DNA from: Chlamydomonas sphaeroides
Taxonomy: Eukaryota > Chlorophyta > Chlorophyceae > Chlamydomonadales > Chlamydomonadaceae
Length of the DNA: 64,000 nucleotides
Direction of reading: 5' to 3'
NCBI GenBank assembly: GCA_001662425.1
Contig: BDDC01000035.1
Location: 81,002-145,001, forward strand
Positions 46,951 to 58,960 of this stretch are shown piece after piece. The position numbers were made by a program, and so were the translations under genes. The notes under the pieces are model-generated. The model did not search any database, was not told the origin of the DNA, and worked only from the letters and a program-made list of their open reading frames with translations. Positions within the stretch are counted from its first letter, which is position 1, and the number at the start of each line of letters is the position of its first letter.

Positions 46951-49900
46951 ATGTGGCGGCTGGATAGCTATGCCGGCCAATTGACTGGCGCAGGTCAACC
47001 TGGGTTGGTGACTGGCAGCGCCCGCTGCCGCAAGCAGCGACGGCTGCTATGCGCCCTACCAGCCCAGCTGCCGGTGGCCGTTACAGCTGTATCAGGTGAT
47101 ACTCCTCACTCCACACACCAGCAAACGGATAGCCTGCGCCGGCCCGTCCTGCCGGCACCAGCACCCTTGCCACCGCGCACTGCGACCACGCCGGACGACT
47201 TGGCTGCTAGCAGCTCAAAGAAGGCTATTTCGCTCGTCGAACGTCGGCGACGCAGAAAGGCAGAACAGGAGTTCGACCTGCGACCATCTTACCCGCCACG
47301 TGCCACGTCGAGGGCGTTGTCTGCCGAGCAACCTGCTTCCTCAGCCAGCTCCGGCCCGTCCACCTCTCGCCCGCCCGACCGAATCGGGCGCCGGGAACAG
47401 CTTGAGGGCCCAGACACCTCTGAAGGCGGCACCGCAAACACCGTCGACACAGGCTCAAACGCCGAAGCTGTCACAGCACCCGGCAAGGGGGCTGGCCCAG
47501 GCCCGCCCACTCCCCGCCACGCGGCGTACATGGTGCGCTACAACGCCGACCTGGACGCCCTCATCCGTGACATCGCCAGCCCCAGCCTCACGAAAGCCGG
47601 CATGGGCCCCAGCGACCCGACTTCTGCAGCGCCGCCGACGACCTCGCCAGCCGGTGGGCAGGCAGGCGCCAGCGGCGGAGCCGCTGGCCTCAACCTCAGC
47701 CCCTGGATCGCGTCCATCGTCGGTACAGCAGCAGCCGGCGTCAGCGCAGACGCAGGCCGCGCGCTGACCGGTATCATGGGCACGGCGGCGCCGTCGATGC
47801 CAACATGGCGGCCCTCCCCGCCGCCGCTACCGCCCGGAGCCGAGGCCCTGCTTGCGGCCCTCGACGCGGCCCTGCCCGACGCCAAGCGCCATGACGCCGG
47901 GCCAGCGTCGGCCAGCAGGATGCCCGGCGGCAGGGCGCGCGCGCCACCGGCCTACTCTGCCCCCGCGCCGCCCGCAGCTGCCGATGAATCACGCTGGCCG
48001 CCCGGCGCGATGGCCTCCCTGGCCGGCGCCACCGGCCCGGCAGCACCGCACACAATCTCCGCGACGTTGCTGCGGGGCGTGCAGCCGCTGGCCTCAGTCC
48101 TCGCGCCCGCCTCGCCGCTTCCCGGCGCCGATCTTGGCCGGCCGGACCTCAGCCTCGGCTCCTCGCCGTCGGCTGCGCCGGCCAGCTCCCCACCCCAGGC
48201 GCCGCCGCCGCCGCCTCTGCCGGAGCAGGGGGCGCAGCCGGCCGTGCGCCGTGAGGCGCTCATGGGGCCGCCGCTGGTGGTCTCGGGCGCTGCCGCGGCG
48301 CCGGGGCTGTACGCGGCTGCGGGCCTGGCGCTGCCGCCCTGGGCGGGGTCCATGCTGGCCACCCAGCTCCACCTGCGGCACCTACCGTACTTTCGCAGGC
48401 AAGCTCTAGAAGAGCAACAGCTGCAGGCGCAGCAGCAGCAGCTGCTGCTGCTGCAGCAGCAGGCGCCGGCGCAGGTGCAGGCGCAAGCGGCACAGCGGCA
48501 GCCCGGTGCTGCGGGGCCTCAGGCGGCGCAGGCGGCATACGCGCCGCCACTGCTGCCGGTCGACCCCGCGCTCGAGTGGGCCGTGTCGCGGCTGAGCCGC
48601 GCGGCATCGCCGGTAGAGCCCTCGGCAGCCGAGCTGCGGCTGGCCAACAAGACCATGGCAGCTCAGCTGGCCGTGACACGGGACCGGCGGCCGCGCACAA
48701 CTGGACGAGCCGGCCTGGGGCCAGAGCCGGAGCAGCTTAGGCCTGGGGCGGCGCATACCGCCGAGCTGCCCCGGCCGCTGGAGGAGGCGCGGCTGGTCGA
48801 AGCTGAGGCGGAGGCGCGGGCTCTGGCCGCGGCGTTCCCGTGGCCGCTGCTGCTGCCGCTGGTGGAGGCCATGGGCGACCGCCTGGAGCCCAAGACGGCG
48901 CTGGCGCTGCTGCGGGTAGGGCGCGGGGGCGCAGGCGCTGGCGCTGGTCGGCGCTAGGACGCTGGGCCAGCTAAGGCTGGGGGTTAGGGCGCAGGCGCTG
49001 CTGCGGTTGGCGCGAAGGCGCAGGGGCGGGCGCGGAGCCGTGGGCCCACGCCGGCGCGGGCAGAGGCGCCACGTGGCGTGGCCGTTGGGCCCGTGCGCTC
49101 CATGCGGGCGCCACGCCATCAGCTCACCACTGCGGCCGCGCACGTGCCCAGCAGCGCCGCACCTCGTGGGCTCGCTTGACTCTGCCTGCGCCCCGCTCGG
49201 CCCCTCTCGCAGCTGGCCGAGCCGCAGCTAGGCCCCCACTGGCGCACCGCACTGGCGCCCGGCCCCGCGGCGCACGCGGCGGCCACGCTGCAGCGGCTGG
49301 GCGGCGCGGCGCTGGTGCAGCCCGAGGCGCTGAGCGGCGGGGTGAGTGCGTGCAGGGAGGGCGACGCGGCGACGGCACACGGGCGTACGCGAGGCCCGCG
49401 GACGCGTGTTGAATGGCAGTGGTGCAATGGGGCGTGGGCTCTCGGCGCTGCTGCAGCCTCGATGCGATGGAGCATAGCGCGCCGGCCCGTGTGAGGCCTG
49501 CCCGTAGGGCGGCGGCGCCGACTACGAGCCCCGGTCACGGGGTGCAAGGGAAGAGCGGTGCTGGCGAGGCCGAGGCGCGGGCCCCTGGCATCCGAGCGCA
49601 ACGCTCGGGCGAGCGCATTGGCGGCTCGGCCGCAGCCAGCGCCCTGGGCGAGGCGCGCAGGCGGTGCTGCCCCGTCTCAGTTCAGGGCCACATCCGCAAC
49701 CTGGCCACGCCCCTGCCCTTTGGTGCTCCCTGCCCCTGCTGCGCCCAGGACGTGGCGCACCTGATGGTGCTGCTGGCACGGCTGCGGCTGCGCAGCCCCC
49801 CGGCCGTGGCGCTGCTGGTCAGCCGGCTGGTGGCGGCAATGCACGCCGCCAGAGCCGCGCTGCAACCCGAAGGGGCTGGGGCGCCTGCCGCTGCGCCCCC

Positions 49901-52709
49901 CGGAGCATCGGCCGAGACGGCAGCAGCAGATGTGGCGTCAGCAGCGGACGCGCCAGGCGCGACGCCGCCGGCAGCAGCAGACGCGACGGCCGCGGCAGCT
50001 GCGCCATGGGTGGGCAAGCGGCAGCGGCAGCGGCTTTGGCACGCGCGCAAGAAGCAGCTGCTGCTGGAGCAGGAGTCGGAGCAGCAGCGGCTCAAGGCCG
50101 GTGAGCCGCTGCTGTGGGGCGAGGAGCGGCTGCTGCGGCTGGAGGCGCAGCAGAAGGCTGCGGAGCGGTGGCAAGCGGAGGCGCCGCGGTGGCGGCGGCG
50201 GGCGGCGGCGGCGCTCGCGTCGGCGGCAGCGCTTCGGATCGACGGCGGCGACCTGCCCCGCGGCATCGTCGGAGTGCTGCTGTGGTAAGCAGGGCATGCG
50301 GACACACACCTCGACACACCTCGACACATGTCTGCACATAGGCTAGGTTCGCGCTGCTAGAGCAGGCTCCTGTGACCCGGGCACATAATCTATGGCTGCA
50401 TGCGCTGCCACAAAGAGTACGAGATGCGGGACGCGCCCTGCCCATGACTGCTCGTGGCGCTGCACCCGCGCCCCTGGCCGCGCACCCCTGGCCCCTGCCA
50501 GGCGTGTCATGGCGGACGGCGAGCGGTGGCACCCCTCGCAGCCCGCGGCGATGCTGCGCTGGGCCGCCGCGCTGGGCTGCCGTCCCACCGCGGACGCCAT
50601 GGAACGCCTCAGCCGCATTCTGCTCAAGGCGCCGCAGCACAAGCAGCAGCTGGAGCAGGAGCGGAAGCAGCAGCGAAAGCAGGAAGCAGAGCTTCCCGCC
50701 GGCTCTCGGGATGCCGGTGATGCGGCAGCGCCCGGCTGTCTGGCCCGGCGGATGTCACCGGACCAGCTGTCGGCGGCGCTGGAGGCGCTCGCCGCGCTGT
50801 ACGGCAAGCCGTTCCACCTTGCCGGACCCGGCGCTCCCAGCGTACCGTCCCGGCTGTACAAGGGAGGCTCCGTGGAGGGCCTGCCGCGCCGGGTACCGGT
50901 GGGTGTGTGCTGGAAATGCGCGCTTGCCGCCCGCGCGCGCTGTGGGCTGGGTTGGTGCTGGTTGGCGCCTGCCCTGTCTGCCGCCGAGCGTCGTCCGCGC
51001 CGCCCCACGCGCAGGCGACGCTTGCGGCGTTGCTGGGCGAGCGGCTGCAGCTGCTGTCGCGGGAGCGCCTGATGCGCCTGCCGCTGGTGCTGTGGAGGCT
51101 CAAGCTGGCGCCGGGGCCGTTGAGCCGCGGTCCGGCGTGGGCGGAGGTGGGCGGCGGGGTCAAGGCGTCCGCGGGAGCGCGGCTGGGGCGTGCACAGCAG
51201 CGGCAGACGCGCAACCGGTAGCAGCACCTGGCCGGCGTGCCGACACCGGGGATGGCGCCCGGGGTCGGCTTGCGCGCCTTGCCCTTCCCAGCGTGTGTGG
51301 TGCGCAATGTGCGGCCCATGGCACATGGCGCTCAGCATCCGCTCTGCCACCGGCACTGCCCGCAGGCGTACCGGGCTCGCGCGCGGGCGGCCATCTCTCG
51401 CGGCAGCGCTGTCGACACTGCCCTGCTGCTCCGGGGCCTGGCGGCGCCACTGGTCGCGGAAGCGGACGGCGCCGCAACCGCGCCGCTGGTGGCCCCGCCG
51501 GCGGCTGCGGGCCTGTCGCGCAAGGCGGCGCGGCGACGGTCCGCACGGCCCACTGAGGCGGCGGCTGCAGCGGAGGCGCGGCTGGCGGAGGAGGCGCAGC
51601 TCGCGGAGGAGGCGCTGCGGCGGTTTGTGGTGGGTGGGGAGCCGGGATCGGGGCCGGGGGAGTGCGTGTGCGTGCTTGTGTGCAGGTGGCGGGAAGGAAC
51701 AGGCACTGGCGCACTGGCGCACTGGCGCGCTTGGCAAGTAGCACGCGGCCTGATCGCGCGCTGCCGCCCGCTCGTGCCGTCCTCGCCCTCGCGTGCAGAC
51801 CCACCTGCCGCATGCCGACGTGCGCCTCACGGTTATCGTGCTCCAGGCGGTCAGCGTGCTGCGAGCCTTCGCTGCCCGCCACGCAGCCAGCCGGCAGGCG
51901 GCAGCACCGGTGCAGTTGCAGCCCGTAAAGCCGCACGCGCCGCCGCAGCGGGGGGACAGCAGCGTGCTGCAAGTGCACGGCGCGGGTCATGAGGACTTGG
52001 CAGAGGCTGCAGCGGCGCAGCCGCAGCTGCAGCGGGCGAAGAAGTATGTGCGGCTCAGAGCAGACATGCAGGCGGCACAGCCGCTGGCCGAGGCTCAGGC
52101 GCAGGCGCAGCCCACCGCCGAGTTGTCGGTGGCAGCGGTGACAGAAGCGCCGTCGCAGTCGGCAGCCACACAGACGCCGGCACCGTCGGCTGCGGCGCAG
52201 AGCCCTGAGGCCGAGCTGAGCCAGTGGCGTGAGGCGGAGCAGGAGCTGGAGCGCAGCTTCCTGCTGAGTCAGCTGGACGAGCACCTGACGAACAGCCTGG
52301 AGGCGTGGAACACTGGCGGTGGTGCGGCGGCCGTGCCGCACCGCCGCGCCCGAGGCGCCGCGCCGCGGAGGCCCCACGTGCTGGGCCGGCAGATCGGCGT
52401 GCGGGCGACCCTGGCCGCGCGGGTGAGTTCCACACCCTCGTGTGCATAACCTGGTCGCTGCCCCTGCGCCGCGGCGGCTGACCACCCCATCGTGTGCTGA
52501 CCCCTGCCGCCGCGCCGCAGGCCCTGGCGTCGTACGCCCGCATGGCCCGGCCGCCGCCGCCGCGGCTGCTCGCCGCCATGGAGGAGACGTTGCTTGTGGC
52601 GGGCGGTGAGCTGGATTCGGCGTATTGGAAGATTGTACGGCATTCGTACGACAAGCTGGGGCTCGAGGTCGGGCCGCGGCTGGGCTTGGCGATGGCAACA
52701 TTTGGCTGA
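46951..52709 (+). CDS. Large Ala/Pro/Gln-rich helical-repeat protein, possibly organellar
   Basis: Eight exons: 46951-48915, 49213-49341, 49749-50284, 50502-50898, 51015-51146, 51366-51629, 51799-52422, 52521-52709, giving 1411 residues with every phase closed. The first 50 residues (MWRLDSYAGQLTGAG ... RCRKQRRLLCALPAQLP) are basic and acid-poor, a possible transit peptide. Residues 50-450 are Ala/Pro/Gly-rich and probably disordered. A Gln/Leu coiled stretch (about residues 489-520, CAG/CTG codons) follows. Scattered helical units such as LLPLVEAMGDRLEPKTALAL, LMVLLARLRLRSPPAVALLV, AAMLRWAAALGCRPTADAME and LASYARMARPPPPRLLAAME resemble algal FASTK/OPR-like organelle RNA-binding proteins. The last exon ends SYDKLGLEVGPRLGLAMATF without a recognisable RAP domain. 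Function is not assigned. Upstream frame logic supports the ATG at 46951. Confidence 0.75.
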
Positions 52710-54139
52710 GCCAGTTGCCAGGGTTTGCTACGGGTGCATGTTAGGGCGGTTATGTGGGGAATGGAGGGTGCGGACAGGGCGGGAGCTGGGAGTCGCGCGT
52801 GTGCCGGATTGGGGCGTGAAGTGCTGTGACGCAACAATGCAGCGTGCAGCATGGTTGCCTTGATACTCGGCCCGGAGCTTGAGTGCGGGGGGCGTTTGAC
52901 TCGTGCTGCATATTGGAGGTTGGAGGAGTGCGTCTCTGCGCGGGAGGTCCTTCTGCTTGTGCTGGATGTTGGGCTGGAGCTTCACATGGCCACATGCGCT
53001 ATGGGGGAACCGGCGGTGCGATGCTTCGCGTCCCTGTTGTTGCTGCAGGCAGCAGCGGGGCCTTATTGCAAGGTAGTAGTGTGGGGGCAGGGTTGGGGGA
53101 ACGTCGCGAAGGCCAGCGTGTGGTACAACGACACGTGCGTTCCCAACGCTGTGCTTCATATTTCAGAACAAGCATGGAAGTCACTGGACGCTGTGCTTGA
53201 GCCTGGATGCCGCAGAGGGAGGCTCAAGGCAGGTGCGAGGCTGTAGGGAGGTGGAGCCATTTTGTCCTATGACACAACCTCATGGCTTGTGCGGCTGGGT
53301 GATCCGGGCGACTGGGCAAGGCCCGCATGCTGGGCGTTCGTGCTAACTGAGGGTCACGATGGTGTTGGCAAGGACGGTGAGACACGCATACGGTGCCCGC
53401 CTGTGCCCAGACACGCGTGTAGCCATCAGGCAACCGTGCCGCCCTGGTTGGCCAGTCGGAGCATGCCGCCAACTACAAGTATGGAGATCCCCGGGGACGC
53501 TCGACGGGCCATGCGGCCACAGCATGTTTGGGGACGTTCGCAGATGAAGCGAAGCTGGAGACCACACCGTTCACGGGGGGGCCGCGGCCGGGCCTCGATC
53601 GAACCGCACCCGACAGGCCGCCCGGGATCAGCCACCGCCGCGCCAGTCCAGGACACCGACCAACCCAGTTGAGAGCGTGACCAAGCAGCGCCTATGGGGC
53701 TACAACTGCAGCGGTGGCGGCAGAAGTAAGTCACGCCACCCCCGCAGCACACTCGCAGCTGCTTCGGGGCGCCCCGGTCAACTCGCACCATCTGGCCTAC
53801 AGCCTGGCTCACACAGCCTACAGCTTACAGCCCGGCGTACAGCCCGGCTTACACACATGCCACCGCTCTCTCCTTCGGCCTCGACCAAGCCAACTTCACG
53901 GCGAACCGGGCGGATTCCTGGCGCCAAGTCTTTCGGAGACCCGCAGGATTGACCGCCGCAATGTCCCGTGGTCATCGGGTGCCGCAGCTCAGGTCGCCCG
54001 TTGGCGAGGTCGGGCCGTCGGGTAGGTCTGCCCTCCAGACCGTACACCGTGCCGAGCTCCGACCCCACTAGCTACAACCCTTGCGAGACCCTTGTCGCCG
54101 TTCACCACACGTTCTTCACCTTGCGCAGCATTAGGAGAA
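52710..54139. other. Intergenic between gene 9 and gene 10
   Basis: A plus frame at 52851-53246 is open but has no splice context or known motif; probably 3' UTR. The rest shows nothing recognisable. Confidence 0.4.
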
Positions 54140-55383
54140 ATGCAGCGCTCGCCGGAGATGCTGGGCGCTCTGCAGCGCGCGGGCGCGTGCCTGTCGGCGC
54201 CGGGCGCTATGCGGGGCATCAGCACTATGCTGTCTCCATTCGCCTTTGGCAGGTGAGCATTGTGCGCGACAAGCGTGTCGGCGAATCAGCGCCATCAACG
54301 TGACTCGCCTGCGTTTGGGCTCGTCCCTGCAGCGCTGCTGATGGCCCGGTGTCGAGCCTGGGCACCAACATCAAGCTGAGCGTGAAGCCTAGCGCGAAGA
54401 GCGTGGACGTGTCGGTGTCGGCCGGCTCCGCGAGTGCCAAGGCTTCGTATGCGCCTGCGGACCTGCGCAAGGCAGCTGGTGCCACCCTGGCGCTGCAGGA
54501 TGTCTCTCGGCAAGTCTTCAAGCGGGGATGGGGATGGTGCCTTGCTCCTAGCTGCCACACGCTCGCAGTCCTCCGGGACGCAGCTGCGACGATTCATGGG
54601 AACTAGGATGGCTTTCGGGTCGCAGCTGGAGCTTCCATGTAGGCCCAACCTCACCCGCGACCGATGCATTCCTCGCCCCGCAGGATCTCCACCGCGCACA
54701 GCTCATTCATGAACTACCTGCTCACGCTCACGCACGAGCGGTACTCGGTCCTGGCGTCGTGGCCCGACTTCACCAAGGCGGTGAGCGGGGCCGAAGGCAC
54801 CGTGCCCACCCCTCCCCCTACTGCCAGCCTCAGCGCGGCCGTTCCTTCACGCACCGGTCCCCGACCCCCATATGCCTGCCTTGCTCGTACCACAGTACGG
54901 CAAGGACTACTACTACCGCGCGCACCCCGATGACCTGCGCAAGTTCTACGGCATGGTGGACGAATTCCACCGCATGTGGGATGTGGTCACCGAGTTCGAC
55001 AGCCTGTCGGGCCTGGCCTCCAACATGATGCCCGGTGCGCCCAGCAGACTGTGATCTTAGAGACTGTGGGGCCAGGATATTAGAGACGGGCGGCCGCCGG
55101 GCCGGCAGACGCATGAGCCAGGAGACTTCGGCACAGGGAGGCTACCGCATGGGGCCTGGAGGACTGCGGACCCAGATACGCACCGTGTGATCAAGCGTGG
55201 CTTCACGAGCTACCCCGCCAACCCTTGCCGGTGCCCACGAGCTAACTTGACCTTCCTTGCCTTGGTGCATCCTTGCCACCGCCAGGCTACCGCATGCGGC
55301 GGCACAACACGGTGCACCCCGCCCTGGGCCCCGCCGCCGCCGATGGCGCCGTGGTCGGCTTCCTGCTGGCCCACGCCAAGTAG
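54140..55383 (+). CDS. Small unknown protein, possible mitochondrial presequence
   Basis: Five exons: 54140-54252, 54333-54536, 54684-54780, 54896-55034, 55286-55383, giving 216 residues with closed phases. The N-terminus MQRSPEMLGALQRAGACLSA then MRGISTMLSPFAFGR is amphipathic and Arg-containing, a plausible mitochondrial presequence. The body has SLGTNIKLSVKPSAKSVDVS, SFMNYLLTLTHERYSVLASW, FTKAYGKDYYYRAHPDDLRK and FYGMVDEFHRMWDVVTEFDS. It ends GYRMRRHNTVHPALGP then VVGFLLAHAK. I do not recognise the family. The 3' end of exon 2 is the weakest point: a donor at 54537 keeps phase, others do not. There is no membrane segment except a weak hydrophobic tail. It may be a green-lineage-specific mitochondrial subunit; this is a guess. 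Confidence 0.68.
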
Positions 55384-57554
55384 GCGGCGCGCCAGGCAGC
55401 AACAGCGGGCGGCGCAGCAGCTGCAGCCGCCGTCGCGGCGCCCTGTGGAGGCTTGCGGGCAGGCCGCGTGCCTTACAAGGCTGCGGCCGCACAGGAGGCG
55501 TGCTGCTGATGCGGCGTGCTGCGCTGCACAGCGCTGCGTGACGGCGTGTGGCGGCGGAGCGCGTGCAGCGGCATGCTGGAGGAGCGGCGGGAGCAGCGTG
55601 CTCCGCGCCTGCGCGGCTGGTGCTATCGGCGCATGGGGGCCTGGGTCCTTGCGCTGATTGCCCCGGCGCGGCTAGACCGCCTCCAGATCGGCGCTGCCAT
55701 GGGGCTGCTGCTGTGCTCGGCCTCATGCCGGTCAGCGGTGCGGGCCGTGCGCTTTCGGCGCTGTTCACCGCACTGCGCGGAGCCGGAGGTGTGGGCAGCG
55801 CCTGGCGCAGCTGCCCTTGATGCGTTGCGCATGGCTTGCCGGCATGGATGTATCTCTGCTCAGTTGCTTACGGAACATGAAGCTGCATCCGGAAGGCCGG
55901 CCGCCAAGTGCTGCAGGTGGCCCTGGTGCTGGCAGGCTGGGCTGTGATGGCAGCAGCCCGATGGCTTATCCGCGTTTCATGGAGGTTTCTTTGAACGGGT
56001 AGTTGGTTGCACGTGTAGGCGGGTTTAGCGGCGGCCTCGACGCGTGCCGGTTTGTCATTCGTCATTCAGGGTTTTGGGTGCGGGGTCTGTAAGGATGCGT
56101 ACGCAACCTGCTCCTGCGTTGGTGACGGTTGACTCTCACCGACGCCTGATCTTGCTGCGTTGGGCTGAATGGCTTTCAGGCGCCGGGACGACAAGGGCGA
56201 CCAGCAAACCCCCCAGCGATCCTCAGCGCCGATAAGGACTGGTATGTTCAACTTTTAGGGCTAAAATAGAGTACCACCCCGTACGCGTCGCGCCCCGGGT
56301 TGGTGACGCGCTGGTCGTGCGTAGGAAGTAAGTAGGGATGCCTTGAGATGCACCTGTGCGGGTTGCGAAACCCAGCGCCTCCTTGAGAAAACTTGAGGCC
56401 CACCCGGCCAGCCCGCGTCCTGATGTATAGGTTACCTGACGTTGGAGCAACTCGAGACGATACGTCGTTGCCGGAGACGATACGCCGCAGCACCCGCCGA
56501 CGCACGCTCCAACGCATTCTAGTAACGCAACCCGGCCCTGACACAGCACGCCCATAGTGTGAAACGTGGACGTACCTGCGATGGCGGCGAGGCGGCACAG
56601 GCTCGGTTTCGGTTTCTTTTTCCTTTTGTATACTCTCTCTCTCAGGCAAGAGGGAAGGCAGGCAGCATGAGGGGTCAGTAGGTTACTTCGGTGCACCGCG
56701 AAGGGATGCACCAGGAGCAGGGTGCAAGCAGGGCACACGCTAGGAGGGGGACGTGCGGCGGGTGCTGCGGCTGTTGTGGGAGAGGGAGGGAGAGCGAGAG
56801 TCAGGGGAGCGGCGAGCGTTAGGGACAGGCGCAGTACGACAGGGGGGGCATGCATGGGAGCTCAGCGGCCGTGCAGCCGGATTGTGCAAAGACGAGCGTG
56901 TAGAGCGTGTGCGCAGGCGGCGGGCGGCGGGCGGACTCGCGAGAGTTCCCCGGACGCCGCCTGGCGGCGTGGCCCTGGCCGTAGCGGTGTAGGGCCACGC
57001 CAGTGCGTGGTGCCGAGGCGGGTGCAGGGTCCGGGGTGACCTCCGGGGCCCGCCGGCAGGCCAGGGGTCAGAGGGCTGCGCCCCAACTCTCACTGCGTTG
57101 CGGGTGCTGCCCGGCCCGATGGGCCAGAAGGGCCGCTATGTCCGCCAGAACCCGTCACGCCCCCGTCGTCATTCCCGAGAGCCTGCCGGCCGGCGCCCGG
57201 AGCGCGCGGTCGCGTGCACGATGCGGGGGCCCCGCCGCTTGAGGGGTGGCGGGCATGGCGGCGCACGGCCGTCGCACGCACGGGGTATCGGTAGCGGTGG
57301 CAGCGGCGCGCAGGCAGGGGGCGGTGGGCTGGTGGTGGAGCGTCGGGGGTGGGGGGCTGAGCAGGGGTGGGGTCGGGGGAGCGGTGGCGGCGGGGCACGG
57401 GGGTGGGGGCGGTGGTGGGCGTGGGTCAGGGGTGTGGGAGCCCGCGCAGGGCGGTGTGGATGCGGCCGTAGAGGTGGTAATACACCGTAGAGGTGGTAAT
57501 ACGCCGTGTGACACGCGACAGGGGGTGGTAATACATGTAGGGCTGATCGTGGAG
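55384..57554. other. Gene 10 3' UTR and repeat-rich intergenic region
   Basis: Beyond the poly(A) signal the sequence is low-complexity (GGGAGG and CT tracts near 56630-56800, G-rich tract 57290-57440). No gene recognised. Confidence 0.45.
56088..56092 (+). terminator. TGTAA poly(A) signal, probably of gene 10
   Basis: First TGTAA downstream of the gene-10 stop, about 705 nt away. Confidence 0.4.
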
Positions 57555-57884
57555 GAGGGAGTGGGGCGTCCGAAAGAGGTGGGGTGGGTTGTGGCCGCCA
57601 CGGCGGAGGGTGTGCATGATACGGGCGATCCGGAGGATGAAGTCATCGACGTCAGAGATGATGCGGCGGAGGCGATGGAACTGGCTGGTGAAGATGTTGC
57701 GTTTGCTGGCTTCGTTGACGTTAGAGTAGGTAGGGGCAAAGTGGGAGAGGGGGGTGTGGGCGAAGGCGGCCTGCTCCCGCTTGTTACAGAGGCGGGTGAT
57801 GCAACGGACGGCGGTGTGGGGTGCAGCGCCGCCTGCTGGGGCCACGGTGACGGTGGCAGGAACGAGAAGGATGTCAAGGAAGGC
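57555..57884 (-). pseudogene. Penelope-like reverse transcriptase fragment
   Basis: The minus frame reads AAFLDILLVPATVTVAPAGG, HTPLSHFAPTYSNVNEASKR, NIFTSQFHRLRRIISDVDDF, ILRIARIMHTLRRGGHNPP and HLFR. The order FLDi - (y)L...SfHp - K..i...q..RlrRI.S...DF - L..L..RGy.p..l is the post-YxDD part of Penelope-like and related reverse transcriptases. The upstream palm motifs and an endonuclease domain are not visible, and flanks are low-complexity, so it is a relic. Confidence 0.5.
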
Positions 57885-58199
57885 CGCAGTATTATACAGG
57901 AAGGATGCAGTATTAAGCAGCATTACACAGCAGGGACGGGGAAAAAGAAGCGGAAGGGGAAGGGGAAGGGTTGCGGAGGGGAAGGAGCAGAGGTGGAGGT
58001 GGTGATGGAGGCGGAGGTGGAGCTGGAGCTGGAGCGGGGGCTGGGTGTGGAAGTGGTGTGTAGCCAAGGAAGTGGTGCGTTCTGCAGCTGGCACAGGTTC
58101 TGAGGGTTACTATGGATCGGCCCCCAACCATCCTCCTCCTTACGTCGGAGGCTGCCGGCGGCCCCCCGACCATAAAGAAACAGACGAAAATCAAAAACC

Positions 58200-58232
58200 T
58201 GTACCTGCAATCCTGCGAACCCGACATTTATC
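58200..58232 (+). repeat. R4 short repeat copy 2
   Basis: TGTACCTGCAATCCTGCGAA then CCCGACATTT, matching 45735-45775. Confidence 0.7.
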
Positions 58233-58254
58233 GGGGCTTCACAAGTTGAAGGCG

Positions 58255-58370
58255 TCAGAAGGCCGGCGCCCACCACCCTCTCGACCAGCGCTTTTCGTGC
58301 CGTACTTGTCTGGGACGCGACCCTTGGTCCCTGCACCCGGACATGACCGAGGTAAGCTGAAGTACAAAGA
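58255..58370 (+). repeat. R3 dispersed repeat copy 5, most complete
   Basis: GGCGCCCACCACCCTCTCGA, CCGTACTTGTCTGGGACGCG, ACCCTTGGTCCCTGCACCCG then GACATGACCGAGGTAAGC. It lies 23 bp after R4 copy 2, so R4 and R3 may be parts of one larger element. Confidence 0.75.
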
Positions 58371-58960
58371 CACGGCAGGCACCCCCCCCTTAAGGCCTCG
58401 CGTTAGGACAAGCGTGCGGCCGCTATGGCAACAGCCGCCCAGCCAGCCAGGCACGGCCAGGAGGCAGGGCCCGCTGTAGCTCGCTGGCATCTCAGCCGTC
58501 AGCCCCCAAGAACACTGCTACGCTTCCGCTTGGCGCCGCCAGAGGCCGAGCTCGGCCGCCTGCCGCGGGCGCCGCCCCCGCTGCTCGGACCACGCGCCGC
58601 ATCGGGCCACCTGCCACCTGCCGTGACCCAAACGTCCGGCTGCGCGGGGCAGGCCCGCTACTTCCACTGACTGTCGGCTGCAGCGGGCACGCGCGACCTG
58701 GCAGCAGCAGCCCGCCCGCCAGCTGCGGCCCTGGCAGCTTCGGCACGTGGCAGGCTGGCAGCGTCCACCTAACCCTTAGGTACACCCATGCATCTGCGAT
58801 GAGCCGCGACGTTGTGTTTTGCGCTCCCTGTCACACTCTACAACTACAAAACTACGCAAGGATGCATTATCGGAAGCGCGACCCTTATTGAAACTGGTCT
58901 CAATTTGCATGTTGGCACTTTCGCTTGTTAACCCCTTCACCAAATACAATTAGTCGCAGT
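58371..58960. other. Upstream region of sulfotransferase gene
   Basis: Presumed promoter and leader; AT content rises at 58800-58955 just before the ATG. No element asserted. Confidence 0.4.

Noticed and set aside
46951..52709. Long minus-strand frames over gene 9
   Set aside because: GC-rich shadow frames; the plus-strand exons close in phase across all eight exons.
52851..53246. 131-codon plus-strand frame after gene 9
   Set aside because: No motif, no splice logic and just downstream of a stop; most likely 3' UTR.
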